From: Larus michahellis
Lineage: Eukaryota; Chordata; Aves; Charadriiformes; Laridae
Reading direction: 5' to 3'
Length of the DNA: 64,000 bases
NCBI RefSeq assembly: GCF_964199755.1
Contig: NC_133903.1
Span: forward strand, 54,752,739-54,816,738
Shown: positions 31,301-46,500 of the stretch, piece after piece
How the letters are laid out: every line of letters begins with the position of its first letter
Position numbering within the stretch: the stretch's first letter is position 1
Notes under the pieces: model-generated
Told to the model about the DNA's origin: nothing
Database searches by the model: none
Seen by the model: only the letters and a program-made list of their open reading frames with translations
Made by a program: the position numbers and the translations under genes

Positions 31301-34300
31301 TGCACAGTAAGAGCTTCCTCTCTCTTTTGAGCCCAATCGTCTTTAGAAAAAGTAAGAAGTTTTTAGGCAGGCTGTCACAAAACTCTATGCATTTGTTTCA
31401 ATCGCGCTTTGCCAGCTTTTGGGGGGATGCTGAATTGATGAAATGAGCGTGTGCAACCCCCGGCAGGACACAGCCATTTCCCACTGGGGGCCTGGCCGCC
31501 AAAGCTCATCTTTTAGCAGAGTTTCTTCTCACCCAGTTCTTGAAGGGAGGGTTATATTGCCTTTTTTTTAAAAGCAAAACAAAACAAAACAGCAACACCA
31601 CCCCCCCCCGCCCCAAGGCAGCATAATTACATATTTGCAGTAAGAACATACAGAAAATACAGTTTATTTTCCATGCAGCAGCAAACCTAAATCAGCATTT
31701 TGTAGACACGCTTGCACAAAGCGCCCGTGATGTATTATTTGCATTGAGATGATCTGGTTGTGCACATTGTTAAGTTTAAATAGATGCCAGAAATTTTATC
31801 TAGATGTGCACCTGCCTAGCGCAACGAGCCCTCCCGAACTGGTATTTGCTGGGGAGATAGGTTTACAGTCATTTCTTCTCTCCTTTTAAGTACACTCCAG
31901 CAGATGTAGAACTTTGGGTTGATGTGGAATGCATTTTTCACATAATGCCTGCGTGGAGATAAGGAATGACTAAAATAAATAGCAATTAGACAACAGCATC
32001 ATCATTCATGTGATCTGGTTAGAACAGTATGTCTGTCCCATGTCCCGCACTAGCCTCGCTGCGCAAAAAAAATACGTCCTGAGGCGATGCAGAGCACCAG
32101 GCGGGCTCCCTTCAACTGCAGTAACAGCGGAAGATGTTTTAAGGGAATGCTGTAGTTTTAATCTGTAGGGAAAAAAATGATAAATAATGGCTAAAAGATA
32201 ATTTAGCTATCATCGCAACTGTATTTTTTTAAGCAATAAGAAAGCAAAGGACTTTACAGTGTTGGTCACACGTGGGAAGGGGTAGAGACACCCAGAAAAC
32301 GTAGATGTGCCTTTTTTTTGGCCATCGGGTGCAAACACACTATTCAGCGGCCAGCCGACACTGGCCGACAGAGACTGAGCGTGCTCTGAGCTGACTTCAG
32401 ACTGAAGCCTTGTGGCTGCGGGCGGTCTGAGTTTAGCTGAAGCTAATGACCCAGTGTAAGACGTAAACTGGTTATTGTACCATAGACCAGTCACTCTCTG
32501 CATTCTGTGGGACTCCGAAATGATGCCGAAGGGTGAAAATGAGCTGCTAAGCAGGACACTCCGCTCTCCTGCACTGGGGCTGTCCCGCCATGGCTCTGTT
32601 CCCAGCCTTTGGTGGTGTAGCTGGTTTGGAAGGAGTAAGGAGTAGAAAGAATCTCTGGCCCAAGCAGCTAAGAAGCAGGAGGGTAACGTTAGCTTGTGGA
32701 CTAGCAAAAAAGAGCTTTCAAACTCTGCTACTAGGTTACTTAGGACCACAAAATAAAATTTAACCTTCATCGGGAAGAAAAACGCATGTGCCTGAGCTCA
32801 ATTGTACAGCTTGTAAAACCTGTAGATCTGCTTTTCCATAGTCCTCAATTACAAGCTTATGTTACTTTAACTTTCCAAAGGAGAGATGTTCTCACACCAC
32901 ACGGGGAATCAATATAATCTGCAGACTTTAGAGACTTCTTTGTCTCACTAGACTTTATGAAAGATCATGAGCGACCAGTTTTCTTGTGCACAGGTAACAT
33001 ACGATGACAGACAAGGTCAGTCACTAACTGGGCTTTCGCTTACAACACTGGAGCAGAGACCAGTAGCCAAAGGAGGAAGGATTAAAAACCTCCTCGTTAA
33101 CCGTGTCTCGAGGTGTCTGTTAGTATTTTGTTTTACGGTTTCTGCTCTGGGAACGCTAAGAAAGTTGATGGGGTGGATTGCTCAGCAGCGAGCCCGGCCT
33201 GTCGGCGGTGCCTGTGCAGAGGTGGGAGAGGAGGGCGAGGTGCTCTGGGGAAGGGGGTGGCTGCTGCTGCTTCAGCTTCAACCAGCCCATCTGCCCCGCA
33301 GCCCACTGTCCTCGCCTGGAAAAGCCCGTGGCTTGGAGGCCCCTGGTCAGCCAGGAGCGAGCGGAGGAGTTGTTCTGCGGGAAAGCAAAGCCTGAGCCCT
33401 GGCAGCCAAGTGCCGTGCCATCGACAGCACAGCAGGGCTGTGGCCGGCAGCCTCCCAGGCCAGTGCTGGGGCAGCAGTCATGGCGTTGAAGAAGGTATAA
33501 GCTGAAGTACACAAAATTTCTTGCTTTCATTACATGTATTACAGCTGAATTGCCGTTCTTGAAAAAACATCCACTTCGATGACGAGGAGAAACGCTATCG
33601 GATGTTTCAGAGTGGGACAAGTTTCTATAGATTCAAGATGTCATTTTGCTTAATAAACCAGTAACAACAAATACCACATGCAGCGTAGCAACTGTTTTCC
33701 CATCAAGATATGACAGTCCTGACTGCAGGCCTACATCCTGGATCACTCTGCAAATGTTTTAAAATTAAGTACCTCAGTCCTTACAATTATTCAGCCTGTC
33801 CGTGGTGGCTGGAGAAGCCACGCAGCAGAGCCAGGGGCTGCTTACCTCAGTCAAGGAGCGACTTCAGGAACGCAGAGCTCCCGCCGGTCTGAACGTACAC
33901 TGTGGGGCAGGAAAAATCAGCTTCGATAAACACAACAATGATGTTTACAGAATTTATGAAAATCCCCCCCAAATACGAGTTAAATAAGTTACCACAGTGA
34001 TTAACAGAACCCCTTTTACTTCATACAGCTACTGTGCCTCAACAGGAGGCCGCCCTAATTACTTGTGAGCGTGTACCCATGTGCTGCATCGTTACCGATG
34101 ATGACAAAGCAGAATGGGTTACGAGTATGAGAAGCTGGTCCTTCTTTTTTCCTATTAATAATAAAAGAATAAATAAAAATTCAGCTGATTCAGCAGAATC
34201 CAGTCAAGGATGGCATGAGAGGCACTGCCGTGCCCTGAGTCTTCTGAGGGGGTGGCAAAGAGAGAAGCAACCACACCTGAGCCCTGTCGCCAAGGAAGGC

Positions 34301-37300
34301 AGGGCCAGGGGAAGGGCCGAGCAGATGGCTGGAAGAAGCAGAGGAAAAGTGTGCAAGAGTAGGAAGGAACTTCGGGAATGAGAACATACGGGGAAAGGGT
34401 CTGGAAGCAGGTGCATCCGAGTGCCAAGATTTCCAAATGGCTTTTCTGCAGCAGATGATCAGCGCTGGTCTCAGTACCCTTAGTGTCTGCTGATGGTTCA
34501 TGCTGCGTTTTCATCCCACCACCACAACAGGGTGAAGACAGAATTCAAAATTATTCGCTTTATATTAAACATACTGAGAACAAACAGATGCTTACAGCGG
34601 CTTATAGCTAAAGACTCCTACTACAAGGAAAGGGGCTGCATAGAAACCTAGACAGAGAGAGGCATCAAAGCCACCAAAGCCCTGGGTGGTGGGGGGGAAG
34701 ATTCTCCTCACTTGGCATATGCGGTGATTCCTTGGGTGTCCCACGCTCCATCTGCATGCCGGGACGCAGGAGACCTGCCCGTGGATCTGACACAAGGTGC
34801 TGCAGCTGACCCCGACCAAGCCAGTTCTGTCCTAAGCTAGGGCTTAATAAGGCTACTCCATAAAAAAAGCATCCGATTCAACTTTGCCTCCATTATAACT
34901 AATAAACAGCATTTGTTTACACAGATCGCCATCAAAAACCCACCACTAAACATTGCTGATTATAGGAAACTGTCCAGTCTTGTATGACAAGTAACAGAAA
35001 AAGACTGATGTTTAATTACAAATTGCTATTATTTGGTTTCTTTGTGCTAAATGCAACTTTCTAATTCAGTCTCTGTGAACCTTTCAATCACTGACTGCAG
35101 CACGTAAAGAACCCAACATGCCAAAGCACCCGCGCCAGGATACGCACTTCACTCTGAGAAGCTGCCTTACGAACTGTAAGCTGCCCAGATTCATAAAAAA
35201 CATCAATAACTCAGCTTTCTTTCCAAACATATACCATGACAGCACATTTGGACAAAACAGCCCTATTTATAGGCATATTTATACAGATGGCATTAAGATT
35301 TAGATATTGAAATAATCAAATAATATATGATTTACTACTCATACGCTCCCCAAACTTATAATGCTTGTTGTAGCAGTTTAAGCTTTTTTGGGTTGTTTTT
35401 GTTGTGTTTTTTTTTTTTTTTTAAACGTGTGCACTAACAAAGATAATGGGTTGCTCTTAAAAAACCTCAACAAAACCGACAAAAAAGAATCCTAACCTTT
35501 CTCTCTCTTGATGTTTTTATAAGCAGAACTCCTAGGTAAGCTAAACTACATAAAAACAAGAACATTATCAAAAGTTGTGTATGAAAATGTGTTGTGAGCA
35601 GAGCAGCCGGGAAAGGACGGGCTCTGTGGAGGTGACCCGAAAGCCACCAGGGCTGCAGCCGAGGGCGGCACAAGCACTAGCCGGGCGCAGGACCGGGCTC
35701 TTCCCATCAGCTCCACGTTTTCAGGTTGCGGAGGGTGAGGCAGGAGCTGGAGAGGCAGCAGGAACCTCACCCCTGCGTGGTTGGGTTGGTGGAAGCCTCG
35801 ATGCCCTTCGCCGCGGTGCCTCGCGTCCCCAGACCACAAAAGCATTAAAAGGGTACATTCTTCCCAAATTTCTTTCCCTCTCCTACTTTCACTGCCATTC
35901 TTCCGCAAGTTTGACTGCTCTAAAACATTTACAGATCTAAAAAGCAGAGAGAAAAAAAATGTTCACCTGTCAGGTGATATAAAACCAATCTTCTACTAAA
36001 TGTGCCAGAATAATTTTTCTCCACCTCAACCACAGTTAAAACCTTCAGTCTATTCATTACTGTCTTTTTATAGTATTTTTATTTAATAAAACCTATTAAG
36101 ACTACCATACAAATCTCTTTACTTATGCTTTTATCTTTTAACTGATCAATTTTTATATTGCTGACATCCCTTCTTCACCATTTGCTCATTTAAAAATTCA
36201 TAGTATATGAGCTATGTCTCTGGAGAAAACGTCTATAAAATTTGTTACAGCTGGCAAATGTGTATGAGTCAGTGATAGCACATGACTAAATGCTTCACAG
36301 AAAATAAAATTTGTTTCTGTAGTAAGCAGAACTGTTTAAATGTTATTTATTTTTATGTTTCAAAGAAAATATATTGTGAAGTGCTGCATTGATTTAATAC
36401 GCAACAATGTCTGTGTACACGCTGTACAAGGAAAATTTATGAAACCTTTGCACAACTCCTTTAATTGAATTTTCCAAATCTCTCACCACACACAAATAAT
36501 CAATATCTTCTGCAGAGAAAACCAGTCAGAATTATTACAGTCTTTCTTTTCAATTTTGTTGTCATCAGCACATACAGAGCACCTGGATATTTGTAATGTC
36601 TGGATAGCAAGTTATTTACACCTCTTAAACGTATAATTGCTACTAAGTGAGTCCAAACTAATGTTTCTTTTCTTTTTTATTTAAAATAATTATATTCATG
36701 GGAGAAAGCAGTATTTATTCTCATGTAGGAGTTGCTACATGTAGCTCTTGAAAGAACTACAATTCTTTTTAATTTTTCATTGAGCTTAATACTCTAAAGT
36801 CTAGATCCACTAGAATTAAAAATTAATAGCTATTGCATCTGTAAAAAGGTACATAGGAAAATAGAGTATAAACAACACAAGTGTGAAATTCATGAATAAA
36901 CGTGGCTGACACCTAAATAGAAAATGCAGGTTGACAGTTCTATATGTATATACGACTGAGGCCTATAGTCGTACGTCTCATGTGCATTTCTGTATCTGCC
37001 ACAAAAGTTAATAGCTTAATATTTCATCTACATAGCAGGGGATGTTAAATCTTCGGAGAGGTTTGTAATTTGCCCCCTTCCTTCCATCCAAAAAGCTTAT
37101 CATGTTGGTGACCTCAGACCCAGACGCTTCGCAAATCTCAGGTTGCATTTGGAAATGCTCACTCTTAAGGTGCGAGTGGAATCCAACAGACCCATCACCC
37201 GCCGGGAAAGAGCGCGGCATCCGGGGCTCAGACAGGAACCTGGCCAACAGCTCCTTTGCCTCCCAGTAGACAAGATTACTCACTTCTAGGAAAATCACTG

Positions 37301-40190
37301 CCATTGCACGTTTTGGGGACCAGCCTAAGGGGGTTTTGTTACCTCTTCTAGACTGTAAAGGGCTTTGCATGGTTACAAACTAAAAGAAGCCCCGCTCACA
37401 CAAGGTGAGAGAAGATGTACGGTCAAATTTAGCCTGAGCAACGACAGCTTTCAATCCACACACTACAAATTAGAAGACAACACACTCCTCCAGGTGCACT
37501 TTGGGGCAATCTCACAAATAGTTCTGATTGTCGGCGTGGGAGGGCGGAGGACATCTCTGGGTCTCTGCATGGGAACATTCAAAATAACTTACGAGTAAGT
37601 AAAACAGGCGAGCTGCCCTGAGTCCTGCTGTGCACCTCATACTCACGCGGTCGGCACTGAAGCAGTCTGAATTCGGTTTTGCACAATGCAGTCCCAGTTA
37701 CAAGTGCTCACACCGAGGTATAACTTAAAAACATAACTGAGATTAACTTTTCCCCAAGCCTACTTGTAGAAAAGTCCTTATGAGCAGAAATACAGATAGA
37801 TCTTCCCCATGGAGGAGCAGACAAACAAGGCCGGGCTTTCACAGCCTTTCTGAGTTGGCCAAGAGGGCAACTCATGTCTTGGTTGGCTGCAGAACTTCAG
37901 TGAAAGCGCACTGAGGACCATCGGGGGTTGGAACTAGACGATCTTCAAGGTCCCTTCTAACCCGAACCATTCTATGATTCTATGATCTCTCTTCCAAACA
38001 CCGTGCAGGGACATGAACTCGGAGCAGACATTTCTGATGTGTGGGAAAACACCAAACCTGGCCTTCAGTGCTAAGAACTGAAGTAAGCAGATCATGTGTA
38101 AACACAAGCTCCACGTCTCCATCTAATAACAATCTACTTGAAAAAAAGTCCTTTGGCGGCATCATTGGTGCTTTTAGAGATGATGTACACCACAAAACAG
38201 CCGCTAGAGAGATCTTGTCTAACCTTTGCTGGAAAGAAGCCTAGGATTTGACTGAAAGGGCCTTGGTAGAACTAAGGAACTGCTGTTTGTGTCAGCATTA
38301 GCAGCTTTTCCCAAACAGATTAAAACTGTGGAAGAACCGAACCTCAGAAAAGCCCTAGGAGTAGGGCTTGTACAAGCAAGAGCAGATTGTTCATCCTTAC
38401 CAGTCAGCTCAGGTATCGGTTCTTGCGAAAGAGGCCTACACATCTGTTAGATAAAAAGGCCTTTCCCAATAGCTAGGTCCAACCCCTGCATCCATCTCAT
38501 CGCTTGCCTGAAAAGCGAGTATTTGCCGTAAGCAAAGACAATCGTGGTATTTGTTCCATTTCCTCTCAAGGAATGGAAACTGGAAAGAAACTCAGTTTCT
38601 GAATAAATTTACTTGTGAATTCATTCAGTTCACTTAACGCTTAGCCAGCTTGCAATGCTTACTTTTCCTAAAAAAGGTATAATGACATTTTTTCCCTACA
38701 GGTGGATACAAAGTTCGGCTGAGGAAAAACCCTGTGGTTTTTAGGTTAGGGTTTTTACAGTCAGAAAAATCCACAGATACGTTCCTGAAAATATACATCT
38801 GAAGTCTGATGTCTTTCCCCCCGAAGATCCCAAAAGAGGAGGAGGAGGAAGGAGAGGTGGGAGACAGACACCCAAGTATGTCTAAAGGTCAACAAATGTA
38901 TTCTACTTTATTTGAGAACAAGGTAGAAATAGATTGTAAACTTGATTTACCTTCACTCACGGCAACCCAGCAGCAGTCCAGACCCAAGCTAGTTAGTTGC
39001 CTGTACACAAAGAGCCAGTAAAAAGTCCAAACTCAAACTGACAGGAATTGGGATAAATGATGGAAAATTGTATTCTTACCATTTTGTCTGTTTTGAGAAG
39101 GAACTCCGCTTATTAAGGAGGCATCTATATTTTGCAGCGTTTGGGAAATGGGATTTTATGTTTCACCATATATACATAGTTTTCAAAAAATGGTGAGTGG
39201 GAAGTCAGTGTTACCTGGTCCCTCTCTCCAGCTTTGCTTTCATTAGTAATTTCAAGTGGCCTTAAATGAAAATTTACCTAGTTAACCCTGACGTAGTCCC
39301 TTGGAAAGCCACCATTACTGTTGCAAAGAGTGCAAACTTCAGTCACTTGTATTAAAAACAATATGAAAGTTACGAATATTTAGAACTAAACTTAATAGGG
39401 GTGATCGTATTTGCCCATGGGCTTAGCAGGATGAACAACGTTGCAGAAAAGAAAGTATTTTTTATTTCCTTACAAGACACAGTCTGAAAATAGTTTTCCT
39501 CAACACTGCAAGTATTTGATCTTCTATAACACTCACTTGTTGTTTCTTACTTGGACAGCAGACAGTCACGGACGTGATTTGTGTCCGTGTTTTTCTTGTC
39601 GGGAAGCAAAATATTAGTATAATTTGTAATAACCAGCTTAAGTAACTTTCCCGTTCAGAACATACTCTTCACTCCTTGAAACTCTGAACCTGTTAAATTG
39701 TCCTTTAAAATACGCATATCGCAACCTACACACTTATTCTCAAGACACATAAAGCATGGTTGGGACTGCAACATACTGAGTAGATTTCATCTCTTGGCAG
39801 TTGCTTTATAGTTTGCTTACATTCTATTCAAAAACATTTTGTTTACTGTAAGTGCTAGTCATGGACAAACAATGATGCCATTTTTTATGCTGGTCACACA
39901 AAATGATATACTGAGTCCTACATAATGCTGCCCATTGAGCGAGGAATGTTTTGTATTAAGTTGTTTTAAGTAGAGGTTGTTTATGTAAAATAAATAAATT
40001 TCATGCCTCACCATGTGATGATAATGTGACATTCCGTCTGTACCAAGCCACAGAACAGTCATAAGCATAACTAATTAAAAATAATTATGAAAAACCACAT
40101 CCAACACTAAAAGGCAAAGTAAAACATCTCCAAATGCTTTCATCACATACTTCCTCGCTTCTCCTACTACTGTATTTTCAAGACTGCAAA
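28381..40190. other. Intergenic DNA between convergent ALG6 and ITGB3BP
   Basis: No exon of a recognisable protein was found on either strand. It has a few GC-rich patches (about 33170-33480 and 35590-35840), a C-run next to an A-rich run at 31570-31615, a T-run at 35401-35422 and a CR1 tail near 37,980. The longest frame, on the - strand at 32210-32770 (186 codons), matches nothing I know and lacks gene signals. A lncRNA cannot be excluded. Confidence 0.5.
37905..37987 (+). mobile_element. CR1 LINE 3' end fragment, + orientation
   Basis: GGGGTTGGAACTAGACGATCTTCAAGGTCCCTTCTAACC leads into the diagnostic CR1 terminal repeat (ATTCTATG in tandem, about 37969-37985). The 5' extent is uncertain. 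Only the extreme 3' end is clear. Confidence 0.85.
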
Positions 40191-40196
40191 ATTGAA

Positions 40197-40547
40197 TTTA
40201 TTCTTTCTTAAAGCAAAATTGACATTGAAACTTCATCAAAATTGGTCAACTTAAACTCATCATTCTATTTTCCGTCCTACTTTCACAAAATATCTCGTTT
40301 CTCATCTCACAAGTCTGGATATATGTTTAGCTTCAGGGGCTAGTTTCCAGAGCAAAGATGGAACCACCCATGCATATACTGGTGAGCACCAAAAAGCAGC
40401 GCACAAAGGAAGCAACAACCGTTTGAATCTGCAATGGCCCATGGCGTTCACCATTATCGGTGCCAGACAGGGGCTGCGATCACTTCAACAGAAGGACATA
40501 GGGAGCTGTAAATAGAAACAGCAAATTGCACAAACGAGCCAAATTCC
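40197..40547 (-). other. ITGB3BP: ITGB3BP 3'UTR, with AATAAA at 40197-40202
   Basis: On the - strand the first canonical AATAAA after the proposed stop is at 40197-40202, giving a 3'UTR of roughly 350 bases. It depends on exon 8 being right. Confidence 0.4.
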
Positions 40548-40588
40548 TTAAAAAGTGATGTCATTCCTTTTCATTTTGCGATAATCTG
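40548..40588 (-). CDS. ITGB3BP: ITGB3BP exon 8 (probable last coding exon)
   Basis: A good acceptor (TTTCTTTGGCTCCAG) leads into [13 protein letters not shown] and a TAA stop at 40548-40550. It completes codon 164 as Ala, as at the same place in human, and gives a 176-residue protein. The sequence is otherwise unlike the human end (which carries an LKAIL motif), so another exon could be used instead. Confidence 0.5.
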
Positions 40589-43500
40589 CTGGAGCCAAAG
40601 AAACTAAAGTTTGATCAATTTTCTCTCCTTTAAGAGAATTCCCCACAACAGAAAGAACTGAAGCCCAATGGAAGAGCAGATACAACCAAAACCAAAGGGG
40701 CTGCTCGTGATGTGAAGCAGTCGTGCTGGCTGGGACAGCTGGCAGAGCGCGCAGCAGAGATGCCATCACCCATTTGGATTCTAGGTTAGCTCTATTTTAA
40801 GAGAATGCATGAAGACAACAGAAATACCAGAATGTCAGTGGTGAACGTTTGTTGATTTTACTGGGTGTGAGAAAAAAATAAATCTTGTGCGTATCCCCCC
40901 ACCACCTTCCCAGCTAGGCAAGGCACTAAAGTGGCTATGTGGGGCAGGCTACATTAAATGCCACCAGATTCAAATATTTTCACAGCGCTAGTTATGAAGA
41001 AAGCTAATAGGTAGGATTTCAGAGTCCCCTGGAGCGTGCTAAATACCTCACCATACGTATAAGGTGAAAAAGGTTTTGTTGCAAAGACTGTGTGTTACTT
41101 GGCTTATACGCTGAGAATGCAGGAGGAGAGAGGAGAGCGAGGAAGGAGGAGGAACTCTGGCACACATAAAAGGTGTGTAAACTCTCTAGGACCTGACTGC
41201 ACTTATTTCTAGACCATAACTCAAGTGCAAGACCATTAACGATTTCTTCTCCTTGCACGCTTTGATGGAGAAATACCCAATACAATGAAAGTAGCTGAAA
41301 AGATGAAACTCACATGTGAGTAGTGCAAAAGTTGAGGCTAGCCTGCACGCTTAGAAGAAATATATTTGATTATCATCATCTTCCCATATTAAAGGTTACC
41401 CAACTTGTTTCAAGTGGAAAGAACTAAGACGGAATAAACTAAAAGGAATCGTCAAAACATCTGCTATGCAGGAGTTATAAAAAGTTTCTTACCTTGGGCA
41501 GGAAGTTTTCCATCGTTTCTTTTCAACAGCTGCAGTTCTTCTGCCTGACTCACTAGTCAAATAAATAAATCTGAAATCAGTCAATGTTGCCCCAGAGATT
41601 CCAAAGAAAGTAATATCTATGTCGCTTTTTTCACTTTCAAAGCATTTGCATTTTTCTTCAAGTCATGACCAAACCCCGCTCCTTATCTATGTATTGCGGT
41701 CAAAAAAATTAACAAACCATTTTCAAAATGAATAGAATTTTGAGAAGTTGTGCGTACAAGCCTCATACCACATTTTGTTCCCATTTTTGTCTTCTAGTGG
41801 TGACATGGTGCTTTGTTCCTAATTCAGAAATGGGGGAAAAAGATGATTCCCATTTTGAAGGCAACAAGAAGGTAACAGAAAGAGTGGACATAACAGAAAG
41901 TGTCAACAATGGGTCCAACATTTGCGACCTTCTCCCGGATACAGAGTCTTACTGCCCTATCCACAGTGTAGGGTAGCAATGTAAACACAGACTATTTTCA
42001 GAAAACTTCATTTTGTATAAGAAAGCAGCTGCTTATATGCATTACAGTGGGAACTAGTACAGTGCAAACACATGCAAAATGAAAACAGAATGAGCATTGG
42101 AACACAAGTCAGGAAAGAAATGGTAATTTAAACAACAGTAGTTGCTGGAATCGTGTGGTGCATAAATTCCACTGCTGGGGCGCATCCACCTAATGCCTTA
42201 GAAGAGTCTCAGCGCTCTTCACTAAGAAAAATTCTCCAGCACCTGTAGCTTTACTGTCCAGCCCTTTCCAACTGCAAAGAAAGTAACAGTCCCAGTCACC
42301 CTGCGTTTTGCTTTCCTCAGCTAGTTCCAGTGTTTTTACACTCTGCAGAAAACAGAGCAACCAGACAGGGGGTAGAATAATGTATAGCAGCAAAACATCA
42401 CACTTGCTGCAGGTTAAGAAATTGTTTTATCATCTTTGCGTGCTTGTCCAGAGAGGGGCACAGGGACTATGTATATGCGTATCTCATTCATATTCCCTGG
42501 TCAGCTGGAAACTAGGTTATCAGAGGTTGGTATGAAAAGCCTACAAGAACGATGTTATAGATGCAAAACTTTGAGGAGTAGTGGTGGTAAATGCCACACA
42601 CCTGTAGCACAAACATGTCACGTGGGTACAGATAAAAGGTGGCGTGATTGTGAAAACAAATGAACAAACTGTTCTGAAGCATAAAGATTTGGGGCCCCTT
42701 TGGTGCCTACAGTTACCTTTCACCACTTTTAAAGGAATGGCCTGGTAAGGGAGATTTTTATTTCTTCTTCCTGAAAGCAAATAGCTTTTTTGTTTCCCTT
42801 CTGCAATTATCCCAAACTCAAGTTTTTTGCATTAGAATATTTCCCCATCACATACTCCCCCTCTAGTTGCAGAGGCAGTTGGGAAGAGAAGCATGAACGC
42901 GCTTTTTGCTGCTGAGGATTCACATGTCCCAGGAACCTCGGACTTGGAGTAAGGACAAAAAGTTTCTTAAAAATGGGCACGTATAAATGAAAATCTTTCA
43001 CTTTCTGGGTTTCTTTGGAAAAGTATTACAGATGTGCCAGCTGTAAAGTGCCCTTATCCCAACACAATAAGCATCTGGTATGTCCATCATTTAAAGGCAC
43101 ATGAATAGCAATTTTTAAAGCCTGGAAACCTATGTTTGGCCTAATCCTCCTAACAGGCAAACAAACAAAACAACTTCCTTGCAAGAAGAGAAGAAAGGCA
43201 ATGCAATCAAAGTGCAAACGTTTAGCCTAATCACTAGCTAACTACCCACTAAGTATCTAACTATTTACATAAGAAAAGGTGTTGCTCTTGCAGGTTTTCC
43301 CTCCCCATCTGTGGCTGTGAGTTAGAAGAGCGGCCGTTGGGGCTGCCTTTCTTTTATGCTCCTGGTTGGATGCACAAGGACATTTAAGGTGCATTTGTCC
43401 TGACCAAAAGAACTCACTCGTCGGAGTCCTGGGGTGTAACACAGAGCGGGATATGACACTAGGAAATGTCTGGAGTGATCATTGTTAAATTGTTATAAAG

Positions 43501-46500
43501 GGGATAAATAATATTGAAAATCCTCCTTACTTAGCGCTTGGGTTTTCTGCACTTCAGCACTCAAGATGCAAGACGAGTCAGAGACACCAATAATATTTTC
43601 AAGCTCTCTACTGCCCTCTAAAGCCTGGAAAAAAAACCCCGTAATTAAAGACATTGTTAAATCTCATTCCCGAACTACCTACTTCGACGTCTACAACTTA
43701 TTAAAAACATCTGAAAGAAAGAACTTCTGCCAATTTCTCATAAGCTGCAAATGACGTGTGAGACTCCGGCTCACCGAAAGTCGACGGGACTACGAAGTTT
43801 CAGGGTGTCCGAACATACGCTACTTTTGAAAATGGCATTCAGGTGCCTTTGAAAGTGTTACTTTAAAATCTCTTGTTATTTACGCTTCATTCGTAAGTCT
43901 TCAGCTGTTTAAACAGATTAACACTTGATCCCCAGAAAAGCAATCTTGGCACATGCACAAGCTTGCTATAATATGTTAGCAAAATGGAAATCTACAAGCA
44001 GTTAAGATTCTATTGAACGCACTCCTCAGCATTTCATGGTAGATCTAAAAACATACACTATCAATCTCATGAGAAATATAAAGGATTTTTCAATAGAGTT
44101 TTCTAAATAATCGTTGCAATTAAAATATTTTAAATCAGTATCAGTCTTTTTTGTAAATAAAACATTGTCAGACCACAGATACAAGTAAAATAAATCAATA
44201 CAATACTTTGCGTACACCAAATTATTTCCCAGATATTGATATACAGCAGCCAACCCTGTGCTAAATTTACTCAGGGAACAAAATGTGAATACAACTGAAA
44301 AGTGATTTGCATTTTAGCATGTACTAAACAGTCTATTAAATGATGACACATTAGCGGTAAATTAAATAGTACAATCACTTCAACACAAAGGGATATTTAA
44401 TCTTCAAGAACATAAAAATCTGCAGTAATAATTCATACTTCAAGTTATAAATAATAGTTGAGAACTACTTCATATGCTTTTATTCATGTACAAAATGAGG
44501 AGTGATACAAATTAAAAACGGTGTACTTAGAAAAGCAACGCCTCTAGTTTAAAAAAAATAATGTTCTAAATTCTGGGATTTTTTTGCATTTTCTGGATTT
44601 CCAAGTCAAACCTCCCCGGTTTCAAGAATTTAATTTGCTTAATTTGCTTCCCTATTTCTTAAAACTCAAATGTTGCATATAAGATCTTCATTTTTATTTC
44701 AAATCCTATATTAAAAGTAGATTAAAAAAATAAATCAGCGTAAACCAGACCTGTAGGCTTCTCAGGTTTGCTCTTATTTTCAGAATGCTAACCAACGATC
44801 TTTTCACTTTGGACTGCAATTCCATGAACCTGCATAAAAAGTTAAAATAGACCAATTTCAATCAATCAGCTACATCACCACTTGGTGAAAATCAGTGTTT
44901 TAAATGTTTCCCAGAGTTTCTTCACATTGTAATCAGGATGGACTTAGATAAGCTGTGAACAGATGGGCTGTGCAACCTGATTGTGTCATATAACACCAAA
45001 TATATCTTTGGTTAGGATTTATATGCGAACTGCCAAAAATACATATAGCCTAATTTTAAGGACAGGAACTCAGGTTCAGCAATAGCAGAGGATTTTCTTA
45101 TGATCGTGCAGGAAGACAATGGTAAAAACAGGAATTTAAGTCATTTGTTCCTAAGAACAGGAATTTAATCAAGAGGATGAGCTCCCCAACCCCACGGACT
45201 GCGAGACCGTACCCCACTGCTTGTAGACATAGGAAACGTGAGAAGTTAAAACTGAGCCCAATAAGGACGACATCGCATGATGTTATTTGTTCAGCTTTAA
45301 GCCACAAATATATTTTACTCCCAGCTTTCAGAGTTAAATGGGTCTTGCCATAAAGAGTAAAATAATATACAATCAGATTAGATCTAAATGGCAGACTTTA
45401 ATGCATGATTAAGGATTTGCACTGAATATCTATTGAAAAAATTCCTGCAATGGATGTTTAGGCTATTTTCTCTTTGAACCATTAAACATGCAAATCAAAT
45501 GGAGACAACAGAGAAATAATCTATTTACTGCTTCCTCCCACAGAGGGGAGAATCCCCCTTATAAGAACCCCCAAATTTAGAAACAGAACTACAGTATGAG
45601 AAAAACTTATCACTGTTGTATTTCAACATGGGAGCAGAAGGCTACGCAAAAAATAAAATGCTAATGTCAGTGTATTGTACAATATATTTTCCGCCTGTAA
45701 AAATAAAGTGTATGGAAGTTCACATAAATATTACTGTGTAGGTGTTAGTTTATAAATGTGTTTTACTGGCATGTCACTAACTGCTAGTCTTCTGCAAATC
45801 TTGCAATTTTTAAAAAACATACTGAATTATTGAATGCAAACATTTACATGTCAATGAAGACTATGATTACTCAAATTCTTCTGCAATTCAAGGTTACTGC
45901 CTCTAAGAAACGAGTCTATATGTGTTGACCAAGGGATTTACTGAACCACAAAACTCGCCTAATTAATCGGTTTACAGCTTTCCACTGGTATAACTGTAAC
46001 ATTTTTAGTTTTTACTATCTAATGTGCCATCCAAACAATTCTACTACCTGTCAAGCTCCATCACTTAGAAGATACTGTCCTACACCAAAAAAATGTCAAG
46101 CTAATGGTCAGGGAAAGCACCCATTACAAGGGAAAAAAAACCCAAAAACCACCTTGAGAGTTCAAGTGTAATAATCAAAAGGAAGACTTACAACTTCAAA
46201 CATAAGAAACATAATATTTAGTTGAATAAATGTCACAAATACTATTTGTTAGTAAAAAAGAAACACATGCATAAAACATCTAGCCCCGAGGGAATTTTCA
46301 TCTGCGACACCAGGTACAATTGTGGTACAAGTATTTAATACATACAAGAATACAGAAGCAGAGTAACAGAATCAACGTCTACTGAACTATACGATGAAAG
46401 AAACCCACTCAAGTACAAAACCCCAACTCTCTTACTGTCGGTTAACTAGCCTGCATGAATACTGCACTGGCATGGTGGTATTTCTTCCAGTAACACAAGC

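Noticed and set aside
40830-40860. Alternative last exon of ITGB3BP (frame reading VKSTNVHH then stop)
   Set aside because: An acceptor-like CACCCAG precedes it and the phase fits, but the product resembles human CENP-R less and is shorter than the exon proposed at 40548-40588. Not excluded.
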